Of a DNA stretch of 64,000 nucleotides, positions 45,665 to 59,521 are shown in pieces. Within the stretch, counting starts at the first letter, position 1, and every line of letters begins with the position of its first letter. A program made the position numbers and the translations under genes. The stretch is taken from NCBI RefSeq assembly GCF_002028545.1, contig NZ_MWPQ01000019.1:30622-94621 (forward strand), in the 5' to 3' direction. Origin of the DNA: Nitrobacter vulgaris. GTDB taxonomy: Bacteria; Pseudomonadota; Alphaproteobacteria; Rhizobiales; Xanthobacteraceae. A model generated the notes under the pieces. The model was not told the DNA's origin and did not search any database. It was given only the letters and a program-made list of their open reading frames with translations.

Positions 45665-46384
45665 TCAGTTCGTGTTCCTGGCGTTGCCGACCAGCGTTGG
45701 CTTCTGGAGATAGTTGGGTGCGAAAACCTTCTGCAAATTTCGGATCTTCGGAAGGTCATGAGATGCAATATAGGGTTGGTCGGGATGCAGCGTCAGGTAA
45801 TCCTGATGATAGGTCTCGGCCGGAAAAAATCCCTGCAGCGTTCCAACCCTGGTCACGATCGGCTTGTTGTAGACCCTGGCGGCGTTGAGTTGGGCGATAT
45901 AGGTATCAGCGACTTTCTTCTGCTCGTCGTTGAGCGCGAAAATCTCCGAGCGATATTGTGTGCCGGTGTCCGGCCCCTGGCGGTTGAGCTGGGTCGGATC
46001 GTGCGCCACCGAGAAGAATATTTGCAGTATTTTTCCGTAGCTGATCCGCTTCGGATCGAACTTGATCTCGACCGATTCCGCGTGTCCCGTGGTGCCAGTG
46101 CTCACCAGTTCGTATTCGGCGGTTTTCCTCGCGCCGCCGGCATAACCCGAGACCGCGTTGACCACGCCGGCGGTGTGCTGGAACACCCCCTGCACGCCCC
46201 AGAAGCAGCCGCCGGCGATGACCGCGGTCTGGATGCCGTCGGCAGCCTTCACATCCAGGGCCGGCGGCGGAATGATCACGGCGTCTTCGGCGCGGGATGC
46301 TCCGGAAAGGAGCCCCGACAGCGCAACTGCGCCAACGACAGTAGCGGCGACGAAGGCATTACGGCCGAACGGATTGCGGGTCAT
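45665..46384 (-). CDS. msrA: peptide methionine-S-sulfoxide reductase, exported
   Basis: A 239-residue enzyme with the active-site GGCFWGVQGVF, YAGGARKTAEYE, GHAESVEIKFDP, and QGPDTGTQYRSEIF. The first 30 or so residues (NAFVAATVVGAVALSGLLSGASRA) form a signal peptide, so MsrA acts in the periplasm on oxidised methionine S-sulfoxide, unlike the unsignalled MsrB gene that follows. The ATG at 46384 has AAGGA upstream. Confidence 0.93.
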   Translation of the reverse strand: MTRNPFGRNAFVAATVVGAVALSGLLSGASRAEDAVIIPPPALDVKAADGIQTAVIAGGCFWGVQGVFQHTAGVVNAVSGYAGGARKTAEYELVSTGTTGHAESVEIKFDPKRISYGKILQIFFSVAHDPTQLNRQGPDTGTQYRSEIFALNDEQKKVADTYIAQLNAARVYNKPIVTRVGTLQGFFPAETYHQDYLTLHPDQPYIASHDLPKIRNLQKVFAPNYLQKPTLVGNARNTN

Positions 46385-46544
46385 GCGTGAGTCCTTGGCA
46401 CGGTTGAAAGGTATGCCGCACAACAGCGCCGCTTTCGCAGCATACGCGTTCAAGATACTTGGAGATGGCCGGTTTGGTTACTGGTCGTTATGTCTTGGCA
46501 GGCCACGAATCCGTGAGCGGCGTCCTTTGGGTGATGGCCGGCGG

Positions 46545-46598
46545 TATAGCGCTTTCGAGCGAAGTGGATACCGGTTCGCGTGAAAGGCTCCAACGCGG
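46545..46598 (+). repeat. dispersed intergenic repeat, copy 4, truncated
   Basis: Contains CTTTCGAGCGAAGTGGATACCGGTTCGCGTGAAAGG without the right arm seen in the copies at 9.6 and 16.7 kb. It lies upstream of msrA and downstream of the DUF7662-like gene. Confidence 0.65.
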
Positions 46599-46629
46599 GA
46601 AGCAGGCACGACTCGCTTCTTCGCTACAG

Positions 46630-46899
46630 CTACTTGAAGCGCGGCCGTTTTGCGTCGGCTCGGCGGAAACGCACCCCCTCCTTGTCGCCAAGACGCGTTG
46701 CGACATAGCCGGCTTCGATGCAGGCTTCACGTTGCGGCATCCGTTCCTTCGCCGCACGTGTCGTATCCCACCACGACGCGCGCTGCGCCGCTCGCGGGAG
46801 ATCGTCTTCGATAATTTGCTCGATCTGCGCGAAGCTCAGGACGAATTCGGTCTGCGTCTGTTGTTTCAGGTAATCGCGCAACGCATCGTAGTTCGGCAC
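46630..46899 (-). CDS. DUF7662-like small protein
   Basis: An 89-residue protein: MPNYDALRDYLKQQTQTEFVL, SFAQIEQIIEDDLPRAAQRASWWDTTRA, EACIEAGYVATRLG, ending in a basic tail. The pattern of a short helix, SF..IE.I....LP, paired tryptophans and a GY turn resembles the DUF7662 family. Function unknown. It begins 4 bases after the galU stop, so it is transcribed with galU. Confidence 0.75.
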   Translation of the reverse strand: MPNYDALRDYLKQQTQTEFVLSFAQIEQIIEDDLPRAAQRASWWDTTRAAKERMPQREACIEAGYVATRLGDKEGVRFRRADAKRPRFK

Positions 46900-46903
46900 C
46901 TTA

Positions 46904-47779
46904 TTACGTCCTGAGATATTTCTTCATTTCCGCGCGCAGGCCCTCGCGAAGGTCGGGGCGCGCCATCCCGTAAGCGATATTGGCGCGCAGGAAACCCGCT
47001 CGCGAGCCGCAGTCGTGGCGCTCGCCAGCGAATTCGAGGCCATGGAAGGCTTGCGATTTCGACAGGCCGATCATGGCGTCGGTGAGCTGGATTTCGCCGC
47101 CGGCGCCGCGTTCCTGGCTTCCGAGAATTTCGAAGATCTCAGGCTGGAGAATGTAGCGCCCGGTGATGGAAAGGTTAGAGGGGGCTGTGCCCTTCGGCGG
47201 CTTCTCCACCATACCCTCGATCTCGAAGGTATTGCCACTGCGCTTGCCGACGCCGCAGATCCCGTAATTGTGGGTCATGTCGTCGGGCACCGCTTCCACC
47301 GCGACAATGTTGGATTTTGGTCCGAGATTCTCCGCGGCCTGCATCATTTGCTTGAGGCAGCCCGGCGTGTTCAGCACCAGTTCGTCCGGCAGCACCACCG
47401 CGAAAGGCTCCGCGCCGACGATGTCGCGGGCGCACCACACCGCGTGGCCAAGCCCGAGCGGCGCCTGTTGTCGGGTAAAACTCACCGCGCCCGCTTCGGC
47501 CTGGAATTGAGCCAGCAGATCCATCTCGGTCTTTTTGCCGCGCGCCTTCAGCGTTTCGTCCAGTTCGAACTGGCGGTCGAAATGATCCTCGATTGCGCTC
47601 TTGTTGCGGCCGGTCACGAACACGAAATGCTCGATGCCAGCTTCCCTGGCTTCGTCGAACACGTATTGGATCAACGGCCGATCGACAATCGTGAGCATTT
47701 CTTTCGGCATGGCCTTGGTGGCAGGAAGAACGCGGGTGCCGAGGCCGGCAACCGGAAAAACGGCTTTGCGGATTTTCAT
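46904..47779 (-). CDS. galU: UTP-glucose-1-phosphate uridylyltransferase
   Basis: A 291-residue enzyme making UDP-glucose for exopolysaccharide, LPS and trehalose synthesis. It starts MKIRKAVFPVAGLGTRVLPATKAMPKEML, the nucleotide-binding loop, followed by VVLPDELVLN and EKPPKGTAPSNLSITGRY. Length and motifs are standard GalU. A small DUF7662-like gene follows in the same transcript. Confidence 0.95.
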   Translation of the reverse strand: MKIRKAVFPVAGLGTRVLPATKAMPKEMLTIVDRPLIQYVFDEAREAGIEHFVFVTGRNKSAIEDHFDRQFELDETLKARGKKTEMDLLAQFQAEAGAVSFTRQQAPLGLGHAVWCARDIVGAEPFAVVLPDELVLNTPGCLKQMMQAAENLGPKSNIVAVEAVPDDMTHNYGICGVGKRSGNTFEIEGMVEKPPKGTAPSNLSITGRYILQPEIFEILGSQERGAGGEIQLTDAMIGLSKSQAFHGLEFAGERHDCGSRAGFLRANIAYGMARPDLREGLRAEMKKYLRT

Positions 47780-48115
47780 ATCGATTCTGTGGGTTGTTTT
47801 GCAGGCGGGATGATACGATCAGTTGATACGTTGTTAGCCGGTTTTGCAGCTGGGAACAAAGATGGATATGTGGTTGCTGCCGGTGGCCCTGTGGGGAAGC
47901 ATCATAAGATGCGGTGAATGTGTTCCTCTGTTCCCGGTCAGGTGCTCTGCCCTTCAAGCGGAGTTCCGTCGGCACATGAACCGATTAGGTTCAAGCTGCG
48001 GCCGACTGTCCCCGGCAGGCAGGAAAAAGATACGCTGTTAAGCCGATGGAAACCGTGACAGGGGCCTCCTGAGATCATGATACTCCATCAAATATAGGTC
48101 AGATAAAGGTCCGGA
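47780..48115. other. 336-base gap between divergent galU and the transglycosylase gene
   Basis: Divergent promoter region. No gene, repeat or structured element recognised. Confidence 0.5.
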
Positions 48116-49555
48116 ATGGTTGCGATTGTGATGCAAGGATGGATGCGCGGAATAGGTATGGCGGCCGTTTTAGCGCTTGCAGTGCTTGTGCCGCCAGGCG
48201 AGGCGCGCGCCCAGGCATCGAATGGCAACGGCATCCAGGGTTTTCTTGACAACCTTTTCACCGGGTCGGTCGAGAATGGCGGGCAGGGCGCGTCCCTGCC
48301 GCCGCGCGGCGGATCGGAGCAGCTTCAGCCCACCCCGAAGCAGGCCGCAGGTTCGGAGGCGTTGCCCTGGAGCGGCGAGGACGGCGCGTCCGGTCATCCG
48401 CTGATGACTGCGAGCGCGATTCGTCAAGCCGCGGCGAATTTCCAGAACTGCGTTGCGGCCATGTGGCCCGATGCGGCGCGACGTCACGTTACGCGTGAAA
48501 ATTTCGAGCGCTTCACTGCGGGACTGTCGCCCGATCTCCGCATCATGGACCTGATGGACTCGCAGCCGGAATTCACCAAGGCGATCTGGGATTATCTCGA
48601 TATCCTGGTCAACGATGCGCGGCTCGCGCGTGGCCGCGAAGTCCTCGCGAGCTACAAGCGCCAGTTCGACGCGGCGGAGAAGGCCTATGGTGTTGACCGT
48701 TACGCCATCGCGGCGATCTGGGGCATCGAGTCGAATTATTCGACGCGGATAGGTGATCGCAGCGTGCTGCAATCGACTGCGACGCTGGCATGCGTCGGCC
48801 GCCGCCAGACATATTTCCGGGACGAGTTTCTGGCCGCGCTTGAGATCCTCAATCGGGGCGATCTGCGGCCGGAGCAGATGCACGGCTCATGGGCGGGCGC
48901 GTTCGGCCCGACGCAGTTCATGCCGACGGCATTCAAACGTTACGCGGTTGATGGCGACGGCGATGGCCGACGCGACGTGGTCGACGATCCCGCCGACCTG
49001 ATCGCATCCACCGCCAACAACCTGAAGAAAGACGGTTGGCAGACCGGCAGGGCTTGGGGTTACGAAGTAGTCGTTCCTAAAAACTTCGACTACATGCTGG
49101 CGGACAGCGCCAAAGCGATGACGCTTGCACAGTGGGAGCATCTCGGCATCCGGCGTGCCGGCAACAAGGCGTTCCCGTATTCCTCCGACCGCGCCTATCT
49201 GCTTGCGCCCGCTGGCGCTGGGGGACCGGGTTTTCTGATGTTGCAGAATTTCCGGGTCTTCATGAAGTACAACCCGGCGGAGGCCTATGCGCTGGCGATC
49301 GGCCACTTTGCCGATCGGTTGCGCGGCGGGGAACCCTTCGTGCAGCCGTGGCCACGGCAGGAGCGGGTGCTATCCCGTGCCGAGCGGCTCGAGTTACAGC
49401 AGCTATTGGTCCGGCAGGGCTTTTATCGCGGAACTCCCGACGGCCAGATCGGTAGCCAGACGCGGGAGGCACTGCGCGGCTTTCAGGCTTCAGTCGGGGC
49501 GCCTGCCGATGGTTTTGCATCGTCCGACGCGCTGGAACGGTTGCGGCGGCGGTAG
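48116..49555 (+). CDS. lytic murein transglycosylase, MltB-like, with a peptidoglycan-binding domain
   Basis: A 479-residue secreted protein. The signal peptide (MRGIGMAAVLALAVLVPPGEARA) is followed by a low-complexity linker and the SLT_2 catalytic domain (about 100-390): AAIWGIESNYSTRIG with the catalytic glutamate, SWAGAFGPTQFMPTAFKRYAVDGDGDGRRDV, and a C-terminal helix set. Residues 415-475 (LQQLLVRQGFYRGTPDGQIGSQTREALRGFQ) are a PG_binding_1 domain. It cleaves peptidoglycan to anhydromuropeptides. Confidence 0.92.
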   Translation: MVAIVMQGWMRGIGMAAVLALAVLVPPGEARAQASNGNGIQGFLDNLFTGSVENGGQGASLPPRGGSEQLQPTPKQAAGSEALPWSGEDGASGHPLMTASAIRQAAANFQNCVAAMWPDAARRHVTRENFERFTAGLSPDLRIMDLMDSQPEFTKAIWDYLDILVNDARLARGREVLASYKRQFDAAEKAYGVDRYAIAAIWGIESNYSTRIGDRSVLQSTATLACVGRRQTYFRDEFLAALEILNRGDLRPEQMHGSWAGAFGPTQFMPTAFKRYAVDGDGDGRRDVVDDPADLIASTANNLKKDGWQTGRAWGYEVVVPKNFDYMLADSAKAMTLAQWEHLGIRRAGNKAFPYSSDRAYLLAPAGAGGPGFLMLQNFRVFMKYNPAEAYALAIGHFADRLRGGEPFVQPWPRQERVLSRAERLELQQLLVRQGFYRGTPDGQIGSQTREALRGFQASVGAPADGFASSDALERLRRR

Positions 49556-49707
49556 GGCCTGGCCGAGCATCAAGGTAATACCCAGGGAATGGCGTACTGC
49601 GTACTTGAGGCCGCAAGCTTACACCCCGCTTTTGGCGTGAAAATCGCCCGCTTGCGGCCCGATTTCGTTATTATGGCATTGTCAGGCTTTCCTTTGCGAT
49701 TGAGCGT

Positions 49708-51351
49708 ATGTCCGGACCCAAATCGCTGCTTCGCCGACTAACCCAACGTGGACCATGGATCGCGCTGGCGGTCGTTGTTGTGACGCTGGCCGCCGCGCCC
49801 GCGTCGGCGCAGTTTTTCAACTTCGGTTTTGACCGCCCGGCGTCAGCCCCGGCGCGTCGCGGCGGAGGTGGGGGCGGAGGCTGGTTCGGTTCGGACAATC
49901 CTTTCTTCGCACCCTTTCAACAACCGCCGCCAAGGCAACAACAACAGCAGCAGCAGCGGCCAGCCGAAAATAATTCACACGCGCCACCGCCTGAAAAGCG
50001 GGACACGGTGCCCGAGCGCAATGTGCTGGTGCTCGGCGATGCCATGGCCGACTGGCTTGCTTATGGCCTCGAGGATGCTCTTAGCGAGACGCCCGACATG
50101 GGCGTGATCCGCAAGCATAAGACGGTTTCCGGCCTCATTCGCTATCAGCCGAAGGGCGAGCCAGCGGATTGGGCGGCCGCGGCGAAAGCCATTCTTGCGA
50201 CCGAAAGACCGGATGCCATCGTGGTGATGCTCGGGTTGCACGATCGCACGTCGATTCGCGAAGTGCCGGAAAAGGACAAGAGCGGCAAGACGGACGACAA
50301 AGCGGACGACAAGAAAAAGGCCGATGCTGACAAGAAGGAGGGAGCCAAGAACGACAAGACGGATGAAGCCGCCACCGAGTCCGACGGAAAGCCGGCCGAT
50401 TCCGAACTATCTCCGGACGAGGCCGTCGGCGATCAGTCCGCCATTGCCAAGGAGAAAAGCGCACGTTCGCCCAACGGAGTTGCCGAGTTCCGCAGCGATC
50501 GCTGGGCCGACCTCTACAGCAAAAAGATCGACGAAATGATCACGGTGCTCAAGTCGAAGGGCGTGCCGGTGTTCTGGGTCGCCTTGCCTGCTTTGCGCGG
50601 TACAAAATCAACTGCCGAGATGCTGTTCCTCAACTCGCTTTATCGGGATGCTGCGGGTAAGGCGGGTATCACATACGTCGATATCTGGGACGGGTTCGTC
50701 GACGAGGCTGGCCGTTATATCCAACAGGGGCCGGATTTCGAAGGTCAGACCCGCCGTCTGCGCTCATACGACGGCGTATTCTTCACCAGGGCGGGCGCGC
50801 GCAAGCTCGCCCATTATGTCGAGCGTGAGATCACGCGCGTGCTGGCGGCGCGGTCGGGGCCGGTCGCAATCCCTACTGAGCCTGGTACGCCCGACACCGA
50901 CATCAAACCGGGGCAGCCGGCGCCGCGTCCGCTGGCTGGACCGATCGTGCCGTTGGTGGCCTCCTCATTCGGGACCGACCAGTTGCTCGGTGGTCCCGGC
51001 AGCCGCCCCGCGGCGATCGACGCGCTGGCTGCGCGAACGCTGGTGAGGGGCGAACCGCTATCCGCGCCCGCCGGGCGTGCCGACGATTTCGTCTGGCCGC
51101 GGCGCGAGGTCGGCCTTGAACCAGCCAAGGGCGATGTGCCGGTTGCCGGGGCATCGGAGGGTAACAACGCCGCTTCGGCCACGAAGCCGAACAAGCCGCG
51201 ACCCGTTTCTTCTGCTCAGCAAGCGCAGTCGAACGGATCGTCGGGAGCCCGCGCCTTCCAGCCTGCGCAGGCGGGAAGATCGCAAGCGCCGTCACGTCCG
51301 CCTGCTGCTTTCGGACTGCCAGGATTCTTTTCGGATCTGTTCTCGCGATAG
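49708..51351 (+). CDS. DUF459 (SGNH-fold) secreted protein with missing catalytic residues
   Basis: A 547-residue protein. The signal peptide ends near ASAQ34; then comes a glycine-rich and glutamine-rich linker (50-95). The SGNH-fold DUF459 domain starts near VLVLGDAMADWLA (105) but the usual GDS serine is an alanine. After MLGLHDR a long lysine/aspartate-rich insert (about 186-256) interrupts the fold, which resumes at DRWADLY. The C-terminal block reads YDGVFFTRAGARKLAHYV, with Phe where active members have His. It is therefore probably a non-catalytic surface or cell-wall protein. Often found near murein enzymes, as here. Confidence 0.83.
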   Translation: MSGPKSLLRRLTQRGPWIALAVVVVTLAAAPASAQFFNFGFDRPASAPARRGGGGGGGWFGSDNPFFAPFQQPPPRQQQQQQQRPAENNSHAPPPEKRDTVPERNVLVLGDAMADWLAYGLEDALSETPDMGVIRKHKTVSGLIRYQPKGEPADWAAAAKAILATERPDAIVVMLGLHDRTSIREVPEKDKSGKTDDKADDKKKADADKKEGAKNDKTDEAATESDGKPADSELSPDEAVGDQSAIAKEKSARSPNGVAEFRSDRWADLYSKKIDEMITVLKSKGVPVFWVALPALRGTKSTAEMLFLNSLYRDAAGKAGITYVDIWDGFVDEAGRYIQQGPDFEGQTRRLRSYDGVFFTRAGARKLAHYVEREITRVLAARSGPVAIPTEPGTPDTDIKPGQPAPRPLAGPIVPLVASSFGTDQLLGGPGSRPAAIDALAARTLVRGEPLSAPAGRADDFVWPRREVGLEPAKGDVPVAGASEGNNAASATKPNKPRPVSSAQQAQSNGSSGARAFQPAQAGRSQAPSRPPAAFGLPGFFSDLFSR

Positions 51352-51489
51352 TTGCCGAATCGGCCCGACGTTTCGATTCATGACTGCGCTGACAAAAGGA
51401 AAGCAATCAGAAGGCAACTATATTTTTTGTTTGATGCGTTGTTTCGCGCACATTCGCTTCATGCGAGCACGATAAGGTTCGCTGCGGTC

Positions 51490-51843
51490 TTATTCTCCCA
51501 GCTGTGCCCTGTAGTCGTCGAGTACGCCTTGCACGCGGTAGCAACTCGTTGCGTCAGGCGTGAAGCTCACCCACTTTTTCTCCGCCTCAACGAACACCTG
51601 CGAATTCTTTTTGCCGTGCGCGTCGCCGGTTGCCATGTTTTCCTTGTCGGATTTCGAAAGATAGGGATCGAGCGCTCTCAGAAGATACTCAGCTTGACCG
51701 GGCGTAATCAGGTTCTGTTCCTCGCAACGCGCGGCAGCGGCGAAGAATGAGCCGGCGCTAACGGCGACATAGCGGGACATTGCCTGTGCAGGTGCGATCG
51801 GAAGGATGACGATCAAGAAAACCACCCAACGCGATGTCGCCAC
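51490..51843 (-). CDS. secreted hypothetical protein, 117 residues
   Basis: Has a signal peptide (VVFLIVILPIAPAQA) and a mature part with single cysteines at CEEQNL and SCYRVQG that may form a disulphide. TPGQAEYLLRALDPYLSKSDKENM is helical. No family recognised. The start is taken at a GTG (51843) with a GGGGGG stretch upstream; another in-frame GTG is five codons earlier. It is convergent with the SGNH gene. Confidence 0.65.
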   Translation of the reverse strand: MATSRWVVFLIVILPIAPAQAMSRYVAVSAGSFFAAAARCEEQNLITPGQAEYLLRALDPYLSKSDKENMATGDAHGKKNSQVFVEAEKKWVSFTPDATSCYRVQGVLDDYRAQLGE

Positions 51844-52047
51844 TTCGCCGCCCCCCACTTTGTCATGACAGTAACGTGCGGAGGACGGCGATCAATTCAC
51901 AGATTGTCACTGTGCACGGTTTACGTTCGGCGTGTGGATGATTGGCGATGCATGCCTACAAATTGGCCAATTCCAAGATGAGATCGGTTGCCGGGGCGGC
52001 CTTGATAACGACCAGAAATGATGCCGCCGAATAACAAGCCGCGCGGC

Positions 52048-53502
52048 TCATCGTGGCAGCGTGGTAGATCCCATAAGCATCTGGTCGATGGCGCGAGCAC
52101 ACAGGCGCCCCTCGCGGATCGCCCATACGACCAGCGATTGGCCGCGGCGCATGTCGCCGGCCGAGAACACTTTTGGTAGCGAGGTTTGAAAGTCCTGCGT
52201 ATTGGCGCAGACGTTGCCACGCTGGTCGAGGTCGAGGCCGAGCGTCTTGAGCAGACCCTCGTGCACCGGATGCACAAAGCCCATCGCCAGTAGCACGAGA
52301 TCGGCTTCCAGCGCGAAGTCACTGCCTGCGATCGGCTGAAACTTGCTGTCGACATGTGCGCAGTGCAGCTTGGTCACCTTGCCGTCGATGCCGGAAAATT
52401 TCTGAGTCAGGACCGCGTAGTCGCGCTTGGCGCCCTCGGCCTGACTCGACGATGTGCGCATCTTCAAGGGCCAGTTGGGCCAGGTCAGCGCCTTGTTCTC
52501 ATGCTCCGGCGGCGCCGGCATGATTTCGAGCTGAGTCACCGATTTAGCGCCCTGCCGGAACGAGGTGCCAATGCAGTCCGAGCCGGTGTCGCCGCCGCCA
52601 ATCACCACCACGTTCTTTCCGGTCGCGAAGATGTCCGGCGCTTCGAACTTTTCGTTGCCATTGCGACGATTCTGCTGCGGCAGGAAATCCATCGCGAAGT
52701 GAATGCCGTCGAGATCGCGGCCGGGGATCGGCAGATCGCGTGGCGCTTCCGCGCCGCCAGTCAAAGCCACCGCGTCATAATCTCCGACGAGCTGCGCCGG
52801 ATCGATCGCGTCGGCCGCGCTGCCGCCGATCGGCTTGCCGTAGTGGAAGATCACGCCCTCGGCCTGCATCTGCGCCAGGCGGCGATCAATGATGTGTTTT
52901 TCCATCTTGAAGTCGGGAATGCCGTAGCGCAGCAGCCCGCCGGCCTTCGCGTTCTTCTCGTAGACATGCACTTCGTGGCCGGCGCGCGCGAGCTGCTGCG
53001 CGCAAGCAAGGCCGGCCGGGCCGGAGCCGACCACGGCGACTTTCTTGCCGGTCTTTTGCGCCGTGACCTCCGGCTTCAGCCAGCCATTGTCCCAGGCGCG
53101 GTCGACGATGGCGCATTCGATCGTCTTGATGGTGACGGGATTGTCGTCGATGTTTAGCGTGCAGGAGGCTTCGCACGGTGCCGGACAAATGCGGCCCGTG
53201 AACTCCGGAAAGTTATTGGTGGAGTGAAGCGTTCGCGAGGCCTCCTCCCAATTGCCCTGATAGACGAGGTCGTTGAAGTCGGGGATCTGGTTGTTGACCG
53301 GGCAGCCGGATGTGCCCGGCGCGACCGAGCCGGTGCCGTGACAATAGGGGATGCCGCAGTTCATGCAGCGCGCAGCCTGGTCGCGCGTCTCTTTCTCGGA
53401 TAGCGGGATCACGAACTCCTTGAAGTTCGTCACACGCTCGCTGACCGGCGCATATTTGCGGTCGTTGCGGTCAATCTCGAGAAAACCTGTAATTTTACCC
53501 AC
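52048..53502 (-). CDS. gltD: glutamate synthase small subunit
   Basis: A 484-residue flavoprotein that accepts electrons from NADPH and passes them to GltB. Two N-terminal Fe-S cluster motifs: [13 protein letters not shown] and the CPAPCEASC region. The FAD fold is [17 protein letters not shown] and the NADPH fold is [15 protein letters not shown]. It has a GTG start. It follows gltB in the same direction after a 190-base gap that carries a small ORF. Confidence 0.96.
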   Translation of the reverse strand: MGKITGFLEIDRNDRKYAPVSERVTNFKEFVIPLSEKETRDQAARCMNCGIPYCHGTGSVAPGTSGCPVNNQIPDFNDLVYQGNWEEASRTLHSTNNFPEFTGRICPAPCEASCTLNIDDNPVTIKTIECAIVDRAWDNGWLKPEVTAQKTGKKVAVVGSGPAGLACAQQLARAGHEVHVYEKNAKAGGLLRYGIPDFKMEKHIIDRRLAQMQAEGVIFHYGKPIGGSAADAIDPAQLVGDYDAVALTGGAEAPRDLPIPGRDLDGIHFAMDFLPQQNRRNGNEKFEAPDIFATGKNVVVIGGGDTGSDCIGTSFRQGAKSVTQLEIMPAPPEHENKALTWPNWPLKMRTSSSQAEGAKRDYAVLTQKFSGIDGKVTKLHCAHVDSKFQPIAGSDFALEADLVLLAMGFVHPVHEGLLKTLGLDLDQRGNVCANTQDFQTSLPKVFSAGDMRRGQSLVVWAIREGRLCARAIDQMLMGSTTLPR

Positions 53503-53558
53503 GGCTGTTCACACTCACGGTAGAAAAAAGGGAAAGAAGTACCAGTAACTAAACCCGA

Positions 53559-53687
53559 TCACTGCACCCAGAACCAACATCCATGGCTCCAGCGACCGTT
53601 GACGAGATAAGCTGCGAGAGGCACTGCCAGCGCAACTGTTAACGACAGCAGCCGATGTACGGTCGCGAGTCGCTTTTGCCACGCCAT
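53559..53687 (-). CDS. putative membrane micro-ORF between gltB and gltD, probably frameshifted
   Basis: A 42-residue ORF starting 5 bases after the gltB stop: MAWQKRLATVHRLLSLTVAL, a basic start and a hydrophobic segment, then a polar run to the stop. In the +2 frame of the same stretch a second hydrophobic segment, PWMLVLGAVIGFSYWYFFPF, ends in FLP and a stop just before gltD. The two halves look like one two-span protein split by an indel near 53600. A sequencing error, a true pseudogene, or a real 42-residue protein are all possible. No family recognised. Confidence 0.45.
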   Translation of the reverse strand: MAWQKRLATVHRLLSLTVALAVPLAAYLVNGRWSHGCWFWVQ

Positions 53688-53692
53688 TCAAC

Positions 53693-58441
<4,749 letters not shown>

Positions 58442-58997
58442 CTTAACTCCAGTACCCTTTCCCGGCCGGGATTTTCCATTCCGAAACGTCATCCGCGTCT
58501 TGGCGCCCCGTCGACGGTCGTGGCACCGATCGACAACTTTGGAGCACCACCCATACGCCGAGAGCCGAAGTTTTAGAGTTCAAACCAGGGCGCTCAAATC
58601 CCCGGCAGACTATGGCTCGTCATGCCCGACCGCTTCGGAGGACCGCATTTCGCGGCAAGAGCTCTGCCAAGCCGATCGTCGAAACGCCGACAGTCGAGAA
58701 TTAAGACAGTGTTGCTGTCCTAACTGTGACATTGCCAAATTTTTCTCTAACACACAAGCGTCTGAAAGTCCCTGATTGCGTGGCGGATGTGCGGCACGGC
58801 GCCCCGAATTTGCAGCAAACACGCCCTGGTCTCAAGGACTGCCCGATTCGGTGCCGAGATCGCTCCGCGGTGAAGTTGCGCCGGAGCGGCCATTGACGTT
58901 CAGGCCCAGGTGCCGGCAACGTCCGAATTCGACTGCCCGACCAGGCGCGGATGACCAAAACGGGTTGTCCACCATCGGCAAAATGCCGGGGCCGCGC
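58442..58997. other. long non-coding stretch upstream of gltB
   Basis: About 550 bases without a convincing gene on either strand. It holds the gltB promoter and an inverted repeat GACAG-TGTTG-CTGTC (58705-58719). I see no sigma-54 (TGGCAC-N5-TTGC) site. A small RNA or further regulatory elements could be present. Confidence 0.45.
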
Positions 58998-59026
58998 AAA
59001 AAAAACGCCCCGGTCTTGCCGGGGCG
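58998..59026 (-). terminator. strong terminator of hsp20
   Basis: On the minus strand CGCCCCGG and CCGGGGCG (59006-59026) enclose a 5-base loop and are followed by eight T residues. It is 34 bases past the hsp20 stop. Confidence 0.92.
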
Positions 59027-59059
59027 CTGCGGTTTCTAATGACCCGAGGGTCGAAACGA

Positions 59060-59521
59060 TCAGGCTGCCGCCTTTTCGACCGCCGGTGCGGCGGGCGTGC
59101 TGGTCGAGATCGGAATGCTGCGGGGCTTCTTGGCCTCCGGAATCTCGCGAACGAGATCGACATGCAGCAACCCGTTCTCCAGCGAGGCGTTCTTCACCTG
59201 AACGTAATCGGCCAGCTGGAATGCGCGTTCGAAGGCGCGGGCCGCGATGCCGCGATACAGCACCTCGGATTTTTCCTTGCCATTCTCATTGGCGACCTTC
59301 TCGCCTTTGATCGTCAGCGTGTTTTCCTTCGCGACGATGGAGAGCTCGTTCGGGGCAAAGCCGGAGACAGCGACGCTGATACGGTACGCATTCTCGCCGG
59401 TACGCTCGATGTTGTAAGGCGGATAGCCTGGCGCGTCGCCATTGACCTGATCGAGCAGATTGAAGAGCCGGTCAAATCCGACAGTGGAACGGTAAAACGG
59501 GGCGAGATCGAAAGTACGCAT
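59060..59521 (-). CDS. hsp20: small heat shock protein, Hsp20 family
   Basis: A 153-residue chaperone of the bacterial class A type. Begins MRTFDLAPFYRSTVGFDRLF, followed by the alpha-crystallin domain (YNIERTGENAYRISVAVSGF, NTLTIKGEK, LYRGIAARAFERAFQLADYV) and a C-terminal IPIS motif used for oligomer assembly. It binds unfolding proteins in the cytosol on heat stress. The leader has a ROSE-type RNA thermometer, and the gene has its own strong terminator. Confidence 0.95.
   Translation of the reverse strand: MRTFDLAPFYRSTVGFDRLFNLLDQVNGDAPGYPPYNIERTGENAYRISVAVSGFAPNELSIVAKENTLTIKGEKVANENGKEKSEVLYRGIAARAFERAFQLADYVQVKNASLENGLLHVDLVREIPEAKKPRSIPISTSTPAAPAVEKAAA

Noticed and set aside
49930..50470. 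Glutamine-, then lysine/aspartate-rich tract considered as a frameshifted region
   Set aside because: The frame stays open through it and the SGNH domain continues on both sides, so it is a linker and an insert in one protein.
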